Notes: generated by a model not told the origin, from the letters alone. A DNA stretch of 64,000 nt from UMGS172 sp045592985 (GCA_045592985.1 JAZNVU010000046.1:1-64000), one strand, 5' to 3'; positions 44,509 to 53,382 are shown, counted from the first letter of the stretch. Program-made: numbers and translations.

Positions 44509-46815
44509 ATGAAAACAACCGGTCTTGAATTCAAAATTATGGAGATGGCCAAACGTATCGCCGACCTTAGGGAAATCGTCGGTCTTTCTGTTGCCGAAAT
44601 GGCGCAAAAAACAGGTATAAGCGAAGAAGAATATCTTGCTTGTGAAGCAGGCCAACGTGATTTGAACTTTGCGTTTCTTTACCGTTGTGCCTTGGCTTTA
44701 AAGGTTGACGTTACCGATATTATCGAGGGTAGCAGTCCCCGTCTTGCAGGTTATACTGTAACCAGAAGGGGAGAAGGTCAGCGCATTGAAGAAGCACACG
44801 GTCTTCGTTATTACAACCTTGCCGCTTCGTTTAAAAACCGTATTGCCGAGCCTTTGTATGTTGTTACTGAGTATAATGAGGAAGCACAGAATGCCGATAT
44901 CGAACTCACCGCACATGACGGTCAGGAATGTGATATAATTATAAAAGGTGCTTTGAAGGTTCAGGTTGGTGACCATGTCGAGATACTTCACGAGGGTGAC
45001 AGTATTTATTACGACAGTTCGGTTCCGCACGGAATGATTGCTGTTGAAGGCAAGGAATGTACCTTTTACGCTATTGTGTTGAATCCTCAGGGTGAACCTA
45101 TTGACCATATGGTACATGGCGGTGCCAAAGAGTTTACTTCTACAACCAAGCGTCCTGCGGTAGCAGTAGAGATGGCAGAGGAAGACCGCGTTTGGGAGGA
45201 TTTTGTTATTCCTACCGAAAACGAAAACGGTACTATTACCAAAATAGACTTTAAAAATGAGGATAACTTCAACTTTGCTTTTGATGTTATTGACCGCATG
45301 GGTACCGAAAAGCCCGACAAGTTGGCTATGATTCACCTTGACCGCGAGCGTAACGAGAGAAGGTTTACTTTTGCTGATATGAAACGAGCATCTTCTCAGA
45401 CCGCTAACTACTTCAAATCGTTAGGTATTGGACGTGGCGATAAGGTTATGCTTATCTTAAAGCGCCACTATCAGTTCTGGTTCAGCATGTTGGCTCTGCA
45501 TAAACTCGGTGCAGTTGCAATTCCTGCAACCAACCAACTTAAAGAGCACGATATAACCTACCGTATCAACGCTGCGGGTGTTAAGGCGGTTATCTGTACT
45601 GCCGACGGTGATGTATCTAAAGAGGTTGATTTGGCTGCCGAGCATTGCGATTGCTTGCAACATAAAATTATGGTCGGTGAGGCAAGAGACGGTTGGAGAA
45701 ACTTCGACGAGGAGTATAGCCTCTATACCGGCAAATTTGAACGTACCGAGGATTCACCTAAAGGTAATGATACAATGCTTATGTACTTCACTTCGGGTAC
45801 TACAGGCAACCCCAAAATCGCAGTACATAATTTTAAATATCCACTCGGTCACTTTATTACGGCTAAATATTGGCATTGTGTAAACCCTGAGGGAATACAT
45901 TTTACTATTTCGGATACAGGTTGGGCAAAGGCCGCTTGGGGTAAGATTTACGGTCAGTGGCTTTGTGAAACGGCATTGTTCGTTTATGACTTTGACCGAT
46001 TTGATGCGGCTGATTTGTTGCCGATGTTTGCAAAATACAAAATCACCACTTTCTGCGCACCGCCTACTATGCTCAGAATGCTTATAAAAGAAGATATTTC
46101 AAAGTATGATTTGTCATCGATTGAACATATGACCACCGCAGGTGAGGCTTTGAACCCTGAAGTATTCCGCCAGTTTGAAAAAGCAACTGGACTTCAGATT
46201 ATGGAAGGCTTCGGTCAGACCGAAACCACCTGTGCGTTGGCTAACCTCGTGGGTACTCGTACCAAGGTTGGTTCAATGGGTAAACCTGTACCGCTTTACG
46301 ATATCAAGTTGCTTGATAGTGACGGTAAAGAGGTAGCAGTTGGTGACGTTGGTGAGATTTGTATCAACATTTCCGAAAGACCGCCTTGCGGACTATTTTG
46401 CGGTTACTTTAACGATAAAGAAAAGACCGACGAAGTCTGGCATGATGGCTTCTATCACACCGGCGATACCGCGTGGAAAGACGAAGACGGTTACTTCTGG
46501 TATGTTGGACGTGTTGACGACGTTATTAAGTCTTCGGGCTACCGCATAGGACCCTTTGAGATTGAAAACGTTATTATGGAGTTGCCGTATGTTTTGGAGT
46601 GTGGTGTTTCTGCTGCACCCGACGAGGTAAGAGGTCAGGTTGTTAAGGCAAGCATTGTGCTTACCAAAGGCACCGAGCCTACAGAAGAACTTAAAAAGGA
46701 AATTCAAAGTTACGTTAAGAACAGAACGGCACCTTATAAATACCCGAGAATTGTCGTTTTCCGTGACGAGTTGCCTAAAACCGTCAGTGGAAAGATTCAG
46801 CGTAACAAACTTTAA
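44509..46815 (+). CDS. XRE-HTH / cupin / acyl-CoA ligase fusion (Val T-box)
   Basis: A 768-residue paralogue of the preceding fusion with the same domain order: HTH about 15-70 (REIVGLSVAEMAQKTGISEE), cupin about 135-190 (GDSIYYDSSVPHGM), ligase from about 250 (FTSGTTGNPK near 428). The C-terminal halves of the two are almost identical, even at DNA level, which indicates a recent tandem duplication; the N-terminal domains have diverged more. ATG at 44509 after GGGAGG. Isobutyrate activation is inferred from the Val-type leader and the downstream oxidoreductase. Confidence 0.85.
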   Translation: MKTTGLEFKIMEMAKRIADLREIVGLSVAEMAQKTGISEEEYLACEAGQRDLNFAFLYRCALALKVDVTDIIEGSSPRLAGYTVTRRGEGQRIEEAHGLRYYNLAASFKNRIAEPLYVVTEYNEEAQNADIELTAHDGQECDIIIKGALKVQVGDHVEILHEGDSIYYDSSVPHGMIAVEGKECTFYAIVLNPQGEPIDHMVHGGAKEFTSTTKRPAVAVEMAEEDRVWEDFVIPTENENGTITKIDFKNEDNFNFAFDVIDRMGTEKPDKLAMIHLDRERNERRFTFADMKRASSQTANYFKSLGIGRGDKVMLILKRHYQFWFSMLALHKLGAVAIPATNQLKEHDITYRINAAGVKAVICTADGDVSKEVDLAAEHCDCLQHKIMVGEARDGWRNFDEEYSLYTGKFERTEDSPKGNDTMLMYFTSGTTGNPKIAVHNFKYPLGHFITAKYWHCVNPEGIHFTISDTGWAKAAWGKIYGQWLCETALFVYDFDRFDAADLLPMFAKYKITTFCAPPTMLRMLIKEDISKYDLSSIEHMTTAGEALNPEVFRQFEKATGLQIMEGFGQTETTCALANLVGTRTKVGSMGKPVPLYDIKLLDSDGKEVAVGDVGEICINISERPPCGLFCGYFNDKEKTDEVWHDGFYHTGDTAWKDEDGYFWYVGRVDDVIKSSGYRIGPFEIENVIMELPYVLECGVSAAPDEVRGQVVKASIVLTKGTEPTEELKKEIQSYVKNRTAPYKYPRIVVFRDELPKTVSGKIQRNKL

Positions 46816-46820
46816 GAAAT

Positions 46821-47477
46821 ATGAAAAGAATAACACTTTTTGCAGGTCATTACGGTAGTGGCAAGACTAATATTGCGGTAAACTACGCACTGTGGCTTAA
46901 AGCACAGGGTAAAGACGTTATAATCGCCGACCTTGATATAGTCAATCCGTACTTCCGTACTAAGGACAGTGCCGACGAACTAACAAAAGCAGGAATTGAA
47001 CTGATTTCTCCTCAGTTCGCCAATTCCAACGTCGACCTTCCGGCATTGCCGCCCGAGACCTATAAAATCATTCAAAACAAAGAAAAGTTTGCCGTGCTTG
47101 ATATCGGCGGTGACGACCGAGGAGCCTACGCTTTGGGTCGATATGCACCGGCTATTTTGGAAGAAAACAATTACGAGATGGTTTTTGTAGCCAATTTCTG
47201 CCGTCCGCTAACTAGAACACCCGAAGAGGCGTTAGAGGTTATGCGTGAGATTGAGCAGGCAGGTGGAATCAAGTTTACTGCCATCGCCAATAACTCCAAC
47301 ATCGGCGCGCTTACAACTGCCGAAGATGTTTTGGCAACCGACAAAAAGGCAAAGGCTTTAAGTGAACTTTGTGGCTTGCCTATTATGATGACTACGGCAG
47401 AAAGAAATGTGGCAAACGAATTAAAGGGAAAAATGCAAAATGTTTTTGCACTAAACTTACAGAAAAAACTTTTTTAA
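46821..47477 (+). CDS. P-loop ATPase (CobQ/CobB/MinD/ParA-like)
   Basis: A 218-residue SIMIBI-type ATPase with Walker A GHYGSGKTNIA and an early IIADLDIVNPYFR. A Walker B-like VLDIGGDDRG is present. It starts five bases after the ligase stop with a weak ribosome binding site and is followed by the ferredoxin gene, so it belongs to the oxidoreductase operon. Possible roles are cofactor or cluster insertion, or enzyme activation; none can be proven from sequence. Confidence 0.75.
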   Translation: MKRITLFAGHYGSGKTNIAVNYALWLKAQGKDVIIADLDIVNPYFRTKDSADELTKAGIELISPQFANSNVDLPALPPETYKIIQNKEKFAVLDIGGDDRGAYALGRYAPAILEENNYEMVFVANFCRPLTRTPEEALEVMREIEQAGGIKFTAIANNSNIGALTTAEDVLATDKKAKALSELCGLPIMMTTAERNVANELKGKMQNVFALNLQKKLF

Positions 47478-47493
47478 AAAGGGGATAAAGATA

Positions 47494-47700
47494 ATGGCAA
47501 AGGTAACATTTGATACCGATATTTGCAAAGGCTGTGGACTTTGTGTTATAGCCTGTCCCAAGGGCATTGTTCAACTTGCCTCGGACAAAATCAATAAGAA
47601 AGGATATTCTCCTGCGGAGATTACCGACCAGGATAAATGTATCGGTTGTGCTTTTTGTGCAACCATGTGTCCCGATTGCGTAATTACCGTTGAGAAATGA
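47494..47700 (+). CDS. 2 x [4Fe-4S] ferredoxin, delta subunit of 2-oxoacid:ferredoxin oxidoreductase
   Basis: A 68-residue ferredoxin-type subunit with two complete cluster motifs (CKGCGLCVIACPKG and CIGCAFCATMCPDC). In 2-oxoacid oxidoreductases of the four-subunit type it passes electrons between the thiamine-diphosphate core and external ferredoxin. The next gene starts 10 bases downstream. Confidence 0.92.
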   Translation: MAKVTFDTDICKGCGLCVIACPKGIVQLASDKINKKGYSPAEITDQDKCIGCAFCATMCPDCVITVEK

Positions 47701-47710
47701 GGTGGAAACA

Positions 47711-48772
47711 ATGGCAGAAAAGGTACTTATGAAAGGTAACGAGGCTATTGCAGAGGCCGCTATCAGAGCAGGTTGCATGCACTACTTCGGTTATCCTATT
47801 ACTCCTCAGACCGAAATTGCCGCTTATATGGCAAAAAGAATGCCTAAAATCGGCGGTGTATTCCTTCAGGCAGAGAGTGAAATATCCGCTATTAACATGG
47901 TTTACGGTGTTGCAGGTACTGGCTACCGTGTTATGACTTCTTCGTCAAGCCCCGGTATTTCGCTTAAAGGTGAGGGTATTTCCTACCTTGCCGGTAGCGA
48001 CCTTCCCGCACTTATCGTTAACGTTCAGCGTGGCGGCCCCGGTCTTGGCGGTATTCAGCCTTCGCAGTCTGACTATTTCCAGGCAACACGCGGCGGCGGA
48101 CATGGTGACTATCATATCCTCGTTCTTGCACCTGCATCGGTTCAAGAAATGGCAGATATGACCGCAAAGTGTTTTGACCTTGCCGATAAATACCGTATGC
48201 CCGCTATGATTTTGGCAGACGGTACCATGGGTCAGATGATGGAACCGGTTGAATTGCCTGAACCTACCGAATATAACAAGCAAAAAGATTGGGCTGTTAC
48301 CGGCACAAAATGCGAGCGCAAGCACAATATTATCAACTCGCTCTATCTCCAACCTGACGAACTTGAAAGAACTAACTTTGAACGTTTTGAGAGATATAAA
48401 CAGATTGAAGAAAACGAGACCATGTATGAAGAATTCATGATGGATGATGCCGAGATTTGCGTTGCTGCATTCGGTATTGCTGCTCGTGTTTCCAAAAATG
48501 CTATTATGGCAGCAAGGGCTGAGGGTATTAAGGTTGGTATGATTCGCCCCATAACCCTTTGGCCGTTCCCCAAAAAGCCTTTCTTAAAGGCAGCCGACAA
48601 GGTTAAAGAGTTCATCTCGGTTGAACTTTCTATGGGTCAGATGATAGAAGATGTAAAACTTGCAACCGAGTGCAAGAAACCGGTAACACTTTGCAACCGT
48701 ACCGGCGGTATGATTCCCGAACCCGAGCAGGTGCTCGAAGCAATCAGAAAAGCAGCAGGAGGTAATAAGTAA
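47711..48772 (+). CDS. vorB: 2-oxoacid:ferredoxin oxidoreductase alpha subunit (VorB type)
   Basis: A 353-residue subunit. I chose the ATG at 47711 after GAGGTGG. It has the family start KVLMKGNEAIAEAAIRAGC and HYFGYPITPQTEIAAYMAK, which closely resembles the VorB/KorA subgroup. The enzyme converts 2-oxoacids such as 2-oxoisovalerate and CoA to acyl-CoA, CO2 and reduced ferredoxin, or the reverse. Its place behind a Val-type T-box points to branched-chain substrates used in the biosynthetic direction. It overlaps the next gene by one base. Confidence 0.92.
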   Translation: MAEKVLMKGNEAIAEAAIRAGCMHYFGYPITPQTEIAAYMAKRMPKIGGVFLQAESEISAINMVYGVAGTGYRVMTSSSSPGISLKGEGISYLAGSDLPALIVNVQRGGPGLGGIQPSQSDYFQATRGGGHGDYHILVLAPASVQEMADMTAKCFDLADKYRMPAMILADGTMGQMMEPVELPEPTEYNKQKDWAVTGTKCERKHNIINSLYLQPDELERTNFERFERYKQIEENETMYEEFMMDDAEICVAAFGIAARVSKNAIMAARAEGIKVGMIRPITLWPFPKKPFLKAADKVKEFISVELSMGQMIEDVKLATECKKPVTLCNRTGGMIPEPEQVLEAIRKAAGGNK

Positions 48773-49527
48773 TGGCAGTTGTATTCCAGAAACCCAAGTC
48801 TTTGACCGATGCTCCGCTTCATTACTGTCCCGGATGCACCCACGGTATTATCCACCGTCTTGTTGCCGAGGCTATTGATGAACTGGGAATTGAGGGTAAG
48901 ACAATAGGTGTTGCTCCCGTTGGATGTGCCGTTATGGCATATAACTACTTTGCATGCGACATGGTTGAAGCCGCTCACGGACGTGCTCCTGCAGTTGCAA
49001 CCGGTCTCAAAAGAGCATTGCCCGAAAATATAATCTTCACTTATCAGGGTGACGGAGACTTGGCATCTATCGGTATGGCTGAGACTGTTCATGCCGCAAC
49101 CCGAAATGAAAATATCACCGTTATTTTCGTAAACAATGCAATTTACGGTATGACCGGCGGTCAGATGGCTCCTACTTCTTTGCCCGGTCAGGTTACTCAG
49201 ACTTCACCTTACGGACGTGACACAAATACCGTAGGTTTTCCCATCCGTGTTTCCGAAATGTTGGCAACATTGGAAGGTCCCGAACTTATTCAGCGTGTTG
49301 CTGTTAACAACGTTAAAAATGTAATGAACGCTAAAAAGGCAATCAAAAAGGCTTTCCAAAACCAGGTAGAGGGCAAAGGCTTCTCGCTTATTGAAGTTGT
49401 TTCAACCTGCCCTACCAACTGGGGTATGACTCCCGAAAAGGCACTCAAATGGGTAGATGATAACATGATTCCTTATTATCCTTTGGGTGTTTATAAGGAC
49501 AGAAGTGCCGCGAAGGAGGAAAAGTAA
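48772..49527 (+). CDS. 2-oxoacid:ferredoxin oxidoreductase beta subunit (thiamine-diphosphate binding)
   Basis: A 251-residue TPP-binding subunit. CPGCTHGIIHRL lies at the start, the TPP motif GDGDLASIGMAE follows, then NNAIYGMTGGQMAPTS. This matches KorB/VorA-type subunits. It overlaps the alpha gene by one base and abuts the gamma gene exactly (TAA then ATG), so all subunits are translated together. Confidence 0.93.
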   Translation: MAVVFQKPKSLTDAPLHYCPGCTHGIIHRLVAEAIDELGIEGKTIGVAPVGCAVMAYNYFACDMVEAAHGRAPAVATGLKRALPENIIFTYQGDGDLASIGMAETVHAATRNENITVIFVNNAIYGMTGGQMAPTSLPGQVTQTSPYGRDTNTVGFPIRVSEMLATLEGPELIQRVAVNNVKNVMNAKKAIKKAFQNQVEGKGFSLIEVVSTCPTNWGMTPEKALKWVDDNMIPYYPLGVYKDRSAAKEEK

Positions 49528-50067
49528 ATGAGTACAGTTAATATGCTTATTGCAGGCTTCGGCGGTCAGGGTGTTCTTTTCGCAGGTAAGTTTATCGCAT
49601 ACAAGGGTCTTTTAGAGGGTAAGGAACTTTCTTGGCTTCCTTCCTACGGTCCCGAAATGCGTGGAGGTACCGCAAACTGCAGTGTTATTCTTAGTGATAT
49701 CCCCGTAGGTTCGCCTATTGTTTCCAAACCTGACGTGCTTATGGCTATGAACCTTCCGTCGCTCGATAAATACGAGGACACTACCGTTTCCGGCGGCTAT
49801 ATCTTTGTAGATTCGACCCTTATCGACCGCAAGGTTAAGCGTGATGACGTTAAGGCTTTCTACATTCCTGCAACCAAACTTGCAAAAGACGCAGGCTTCC
49901 CCACACTTGCCAACATGATTATGGTTGGTAAAATGATAAAGGAAGCAGGTATCGTTTCGCACGACGGTCTTACCGATGCACTTAAAAAGGTTGTATCGGC
50001 TAAACGTATTGAGTTGCTTGATGTAAACCTTAAAGCCATCGAAATCGGTTACAATTACGAAGGCTAA
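49528..50067 (+). CDS. 2-oxoacid:ferredoxin oxidoreductase gamma subunit
   Basis: A 179-residue subunit with the typical start LIAGFGGQGVLFAGKF and the SYGPEMRGGTANCSVI segment. It completes the delta-alpha-beta-gamma set. The operon ends with a strong terminator 25 bases later. Confidence 0.93.
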   Translation: MSTVNMLIAGFGGQGVLFAGKFIAYKGLLEGKELSWLPSYGPEMRGGTANCSVILSDIPVGSPIVSKPDVLMAMNLPSLDKYEDTTVSGGYIFVDSTLIDRKVKRDDVKAFYIPATKLAKDAGFPTLANMIMVGKMIKEAGIVSHDGLTDALKKVVSAKRIELLDVNLKAIEIGYNYEG

Positions 50068-50091
50068 AATTAAACCGAATAAACCCAAAAA

Positions 50092-50116
50092 CCCGACGGT
50101 TACCGTCGGGTTTTTT
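50092..50116 (+). terminator. Terminator after the oxidoreductase operon
   Basis: CCCGACGG (50092-50099) pairs with CCGTCGGG (50103-50110), followed by TTTTTT. The T-run overlaps the stop codon of the convergent decayed gene. Confidence 0.95.
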
Positions 50117-50326
50117 AATAATCGGCTATATTGATAACAGGTAAGCCACGTTCTAATGCGTAATCTACTGTATAAGCAGTTCCACCTTGAGTCCTAGTTA
50201 AATAGCAGATACAGTAACCACTGTTATTGATAAGATGTCGGTTACGCTTGTACATACAACCTTTGAAGTATAGTTTGACAACATTCTGTGTCCGGTAAAG
50301 CAACATGTTTGGTTTTTGTCTGTCAA
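50115..50326 (-). pseudogene. Decayed SLOG/DUF1273-family gene (internal deletion plus frame shift)
   Basis: On the minus strand a TTG at 50326, well spaced from AGGGGTGAT, opens a frame reading MTDKNQTCCFTGHRML, the hallmark start of SLOG/DUF1273 proteins. That frame is soon lost. A second frame gives the family's C-terminus (GCMYKRNRHL, CICYLTRTQGGTAYTVDYA, GLPVIN). The middle, roughly 100 residues in intact members, is missing. The family is often found on mobile or accessory DNA. The short C-terminal frame (start 50306) could still be translated. Confidence 0.75.
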
Positions 50327-50356
50327 TTTTATCACCCCTATATAGATTATAGCATT

Positions 50357-50391
50357 ATATAATGCAATAGTCTATATGTAAAAGTGAGTTA
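50357..50391 (-). promoter_or_regulatory. Promoter relic upstream of the decayed SLOG gene
   Basis: On the minus strand a TAGACT-like -35, a 17-base spacer and TATAAT lie roughly 20-45 bases upstream of the TTG start, so the gene was once expressed from here. Confidence 0.4.
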
Positions 50392-50436
50392 TAAGATATT
50401 ATCTCATTGAAACAATATATAATTGAGAGGTGTCTT

Positions 50437-50646
50437 ATGATTAAATTAAAAGTAAAAGAACTTTTGGAAAGAAAAGGTAAAACTAAATATTGGTTATATA
50501 AGCAGTTAGGCATGAGTTATCAGAATTTTAATAAGATGATAAATAATGAAACCAAGTCAATAAGATATGAGAATATTGAAACTTTGTGTATTATATTCTC
50601 TTGCACACCAAACGATTTATTTGAAATAGATAATAATAAATTGTAA
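50437..50646 (+). CDS. Small XRE-family transcriptional regulator
   Basis: A 69-residue Cro/CI-type helix-turn-helix protein (KVKELLERKGKTKYWLYKQLG, SYQNFNKMINNE, then CTPNDLFEI), similar to YozG-type single-domain regulators. I chose the ATG at 50437 after GAGAGGTG. Its A/T content is clearly higher than that of flanking genes, consistent with acquisition together with the decayed SLOG gene beside it. Its target is unknown. Confidence 0.85.
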   Translation: MIKLKVKELLERKGKTKYWLYKQLGMSYQNFNKMINNETKSIRYENIETLCIIFSCTPNDLFEIDNNKL

Positions 50647-50736
50647 TAACGGAAAATCCTGCAATAGTGGTTTGAATGTGAATATCGTGAGTGATGTGGG
50701 TTAAAATATACCCATAAAATTGAAAGGAGAATTTTC

Positions 50737-50919
50737 ATGGCACTCACATCAAAAGAACTGTCTTATATCGAAGACCAGATGAATCTCGAACAACTTATGG
50801 TAAAGAAATACAAAACACTTGAAAGCATGGCTTCAGACGAGACGGTACGTATGCAGATAAAAAACGCAGCCGACCGCCACATGCAACATTTCAACAAACT
50901 TATGGGACATTTGAACTGA
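50737..50919 (+). CDS. Small CotF-like (spore-coat-associated) protein, first of pair
   Basis: A 60-residue helical protein starting MALTSKELSYIEDQMNLEQL and ending AADRHMQHFNKLMGHLN, like short proteins annotated as CotF/ferritin-like in Clostridia. It precedes a second CotF-like gene by about ten bases. A spore-coat role is by homology only. RBS AAAGGAGA. Confidence 0.7.
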   Translation: MALTSKELSYIEDQMNLEQLMVKKYKTLESMASDETVRMQIKNAADRHMQHFNKLMGHLN

Positions 50920-50929
50920 GGTGAATATT

Positions 50930-51193
50930 ATGCAGGAAATAAAAATGCAAGACCGAGAGATAATGGATGACATTCTTGCCGCTGAAAAGCACGCAGCAGT
51001 TAATTACTCCATCTTTGCCAATGAGTGTGCTACCGAGAGCGTGCGTGTTGACGTTATGAACATTATGAACGACCAGCACAAACTACAGTCGGAAATTTTT
51101 GATTTTATGAGTACACGCGGTTGGTATGCACCCGAAGCTGCCGAAACACAAAAGATTCAAAAAGCAAAACAAAAATTTACCAATGCAATGTAA
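50930..51193 (+). CDS. CotF-family spore coat-like protein, second of pair
   Basis: An 87-residue helical protein with the CotF-like pattern (MDDILAAEKHAAVNYSIFAN, MNDQHKLQSEIFDFM, then RGWYAPEAA). I prefer the ATG at 50930 with GAGGTG seven bases ahead; a GTG at 50921 overlaps that site. Probably a coat or spore-associated protein, inferred from the family. Confidence 0.75.
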   Translation: MQEIKMQDREIMDDILAAEKHAAVNYSIFANECATESVRVDVMNIMNDQHKLQSEIFDFMSTRGWYAPEAAETQKIQKAKQKFTNAM

Positions 51194-51232
51194 AAAAAGA
51201 CCTTCACAGAAATCTCTGTGAAGGTCTTTAAA
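51191..51232. terminator. Bidirectional terminator between CotF-like gene and glnN
   Basis: A 15-bp stem (51196-51210 with 51215-51229, AATC loop) flanked by an A-run before and T-rich sequence after serves the two convergent genes. Confidence 0.92.
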
Positions 51233-51233
51233 A

Positions 51234-53312
51234 TTAAACTCTGAAAATAAGGTCACCGTAAGAGGGAACAGGCCAGTATTCCTTGGCGGTTATCTTTTCG
51301 GCATTGTCAACAGCGGTGCGAAGTTCGTCCATAATAGGTATAATCTCGTCATGGAACATGTCGGCTTGCTCTTTTCCGCAGAGTTTTGCAGCAGCAAGTG
51401 CTTTTTCCTCTAATTCGTTCGACTTATCGTAAATAAAGTCGTTAATAGTGGAAAGTTTGCCCAAAATCGCAATCTCAGCCTTGCAAGCGTTACCAAACTT
51501 GTTCTTAGCCTCAATAGCCGTGGCGAACTTGGTGGTGTATCGAACAATAGCAGGTATGTAATCCTTGCGAATCATGTCGATAGCCGTCATTGCTTCGATA
51601 TTGACAGTCTTTGAATAATTTTCAAGTTGAATCTCATAGCGCGAACGAATTTCTGCCTCGCTGAATACCTTGTGCTTTACAAAAACGTCGATATTCTTCT
51701 GCTCAATCATAACGGGCAATGCGTCGACGGTTGAAGCAAGATTGAGAAGTCCCTTTTCGGCGGCTTCCTTTTTCCATTCGTCGGAGTAGCCGTTGCCGTT
51801 GAAAATGATGCGTTTGTGCTTTTTGACGGTATCGCGTACGAGTTCGTGTACAGCCTTGGTAAAGTCTTCAGCTGTTTCGAGTACATCGGCAAATTCGCAC
51901 AAAGCCTCGGCAACTATGGTGTTAAGCACAACGTTGGGATCGGCAACCGAGGCCGAAGAACCAAGCATTCTGAATTCGAATTTGTTGCCGGTAAAAGCAA
52001 AGGGTGAAGTACGGTTGCGGTCGGTATTATCCTTAGGGAATGTAGGAAGAATATCAACACCGAGTTTCATCTTAACAGCCTTAGCACCAGTATAATCAGA
52101 ACCGCTTTCAATCGACTCTAAAATTGCCTGCAACTCGTCGCCTAAGAAAATCGAAACAACTGCTGGAGGTGCTTCACCGCCACCCAAACGGTGGTCGTTG
52201 GCAGCTGATGCAACCGATACGCGCATCATACCTTGATATTGATCAACCGCCTTGATAACAGCGGCAAGGAAAAGCAAAAACTGTGCATTTTCCGACGGTG
52301 TTTTACCGGGGTCAAGAAGATTAAGACCTGTGTCAGTAGAAATTGACCAGTTGTTGTGCTTGCCGCTACCGTTTACACCTTTGAAAGGTTTTTCGTGTAA
52401 AAGGCAAACAAGACCGTGCTTTAAAGCAACCTTTTTAAGCATTTCCATTGTCAGCTGGTTGTGGTCAACCGCAACGTTGGTGGTACCGAAAATAGGTGCC
52501 AATTCGTGCTGAGCAGGTGCTGCCTCGTTATGTTTGGTTTTAGCCAAAACACCGAGTTTCCAAAGTTCTTGGTCAACATCCTGCATGAAAGCCGCAATTC
52601 TTGGTTTCAATGCGCCGAAATAATGGTCATCAAGTTCCTGACCTTTGGGAGCAGGCGCACCAAAAAGTGTTCTGCCGCAGTACATAAGGTCTTTTCTGCC
52701 GTCATAATATTTTTTATCTACAAGAAAATATTCCTGTTCGGGACCTGCTGTGGTGATGACGCGTTTGGCAGATGTGTTCTTGAAAAGGCGAAGTATTCTC
52801 AGAGCCTGAGTTTCCAGCGCCGACATCGAACGAAGCAATGGTGTCTTCTTGTCAAGTGCGTCGCCGGTGTAAGAGCAGAATGCCGTGGGAATACAAAGAG
52901 TACCTTCCTTAACAAATGCACAAGAAGTAGGGTCCCATGCAGTGTATCCTCTTGCTTCACAGGTATCACGAAGACCGCCGGAAGGGAAGGATGACGCATC
53001 GGATTCGCCTTTTATCAGTTCTTTGCCCGAAAACTCCATAATAATATGACCGTCTTCACCGGGAGCAATAAAACTGTCATGCTTTTCGGCGGTAATATTG
53101 GTCATAGGCTGGAACCAATGGGTGTAGTGCGTAGCACCTTTTTCAATAGCCCAGTCTTTCATGACGTTGGCGATTGTGTTGGCAACCGTTATGTCTAACG
53201 GTTTGCCATCGTGAATGGTTTTTTTCAGTGCTTTATATGCTTCATGGGGCAGTTTTTCCTTCATAACTGCCTCGCTGAAAACCTCACTTCCGAAAATCTC
53301 GGTAATTTTCAT
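51234..53312 (-). CDS. glnN: Type III glutamine synthetase
   Basis: A 692-residue GSIII enzyme that makes glutamine from glutamate, ammonia and ATP. I chose the ATG at 53312 (MKITEIFGSEVFSEAV), which follows GGAGG; the longer frame would begin before the promoter's likely transcript start. Characteristic motifs are AGPEQEYFLVDKK, KHNEAAPAQHELAPIF, GSGKHNNWSI and NRTSPFAFTGNKFEFR. The type is common in rumen and gut anaerobes. Confidence 0.97.
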   Translation of the reverse strand: MKITEIFGSEVFSEAVMKEKLPHEAYKALKKTIHDGKPLDITVANTIANVMKDWAIEKGATHYTHWFQPMTNITAEKHDSFIAPGEDGHIIMEFSGKELIKGESDASSFPSGGLRDTCEARGYTAWDPTSCAFVKEGTLCIPTAFCSYTGDALDKKTPLLRSMSALETQALRILRLFKNTSAKRVITTAGPEQEYFLVDKKYYDGRKDLMYCGRTLFGAPAPKGQELDDHYFGALKPRIAAFMQDVDQELWKLGVLAKTKHNEAAPAQHELAPIFGTTNVAVDHNQLTMEMLKKVALKHGLVCLLHEKPFKGVNGSGKHNNWSISTDTGLNLLDPGKTPSENAQFLLFLAAVIKAVDQYQGMMRVSVASAANDHRLGGGEAPPAVVSIFLGDELQAILESIESGSDYTGAKAVKMKLGVDILPTFPKDNTDRNRTSPFAFTGNKFEFRMLGSSASVADPNVVLNTIVAEALCEFADVLETAEDFTKAVHELVRDTVKKHKRIIFNGNGYSDEWKKEAAEKGLLNLASTVDALPVMIEQKNIDVFVKHKVFSEAEIRSRYEIQLENYSKTVNIEAMTAIDMIRKDYIPAIVRYTTKFATAIEAKNKFGNACKAEIAILGKLSTINDFIYDKSNELEEKALAAAKLCGKEQADMFHDEIIPIMDELRTAVDNAEKITAKEYWPVPSYGDLIFRV

Positions 53313-53382
53313 GTTCTGTCCTCCAAAACGGTTTATAAAAAGGGTTTGAATAGAATAATACCCCAAAATATCCTTGTTGCAA

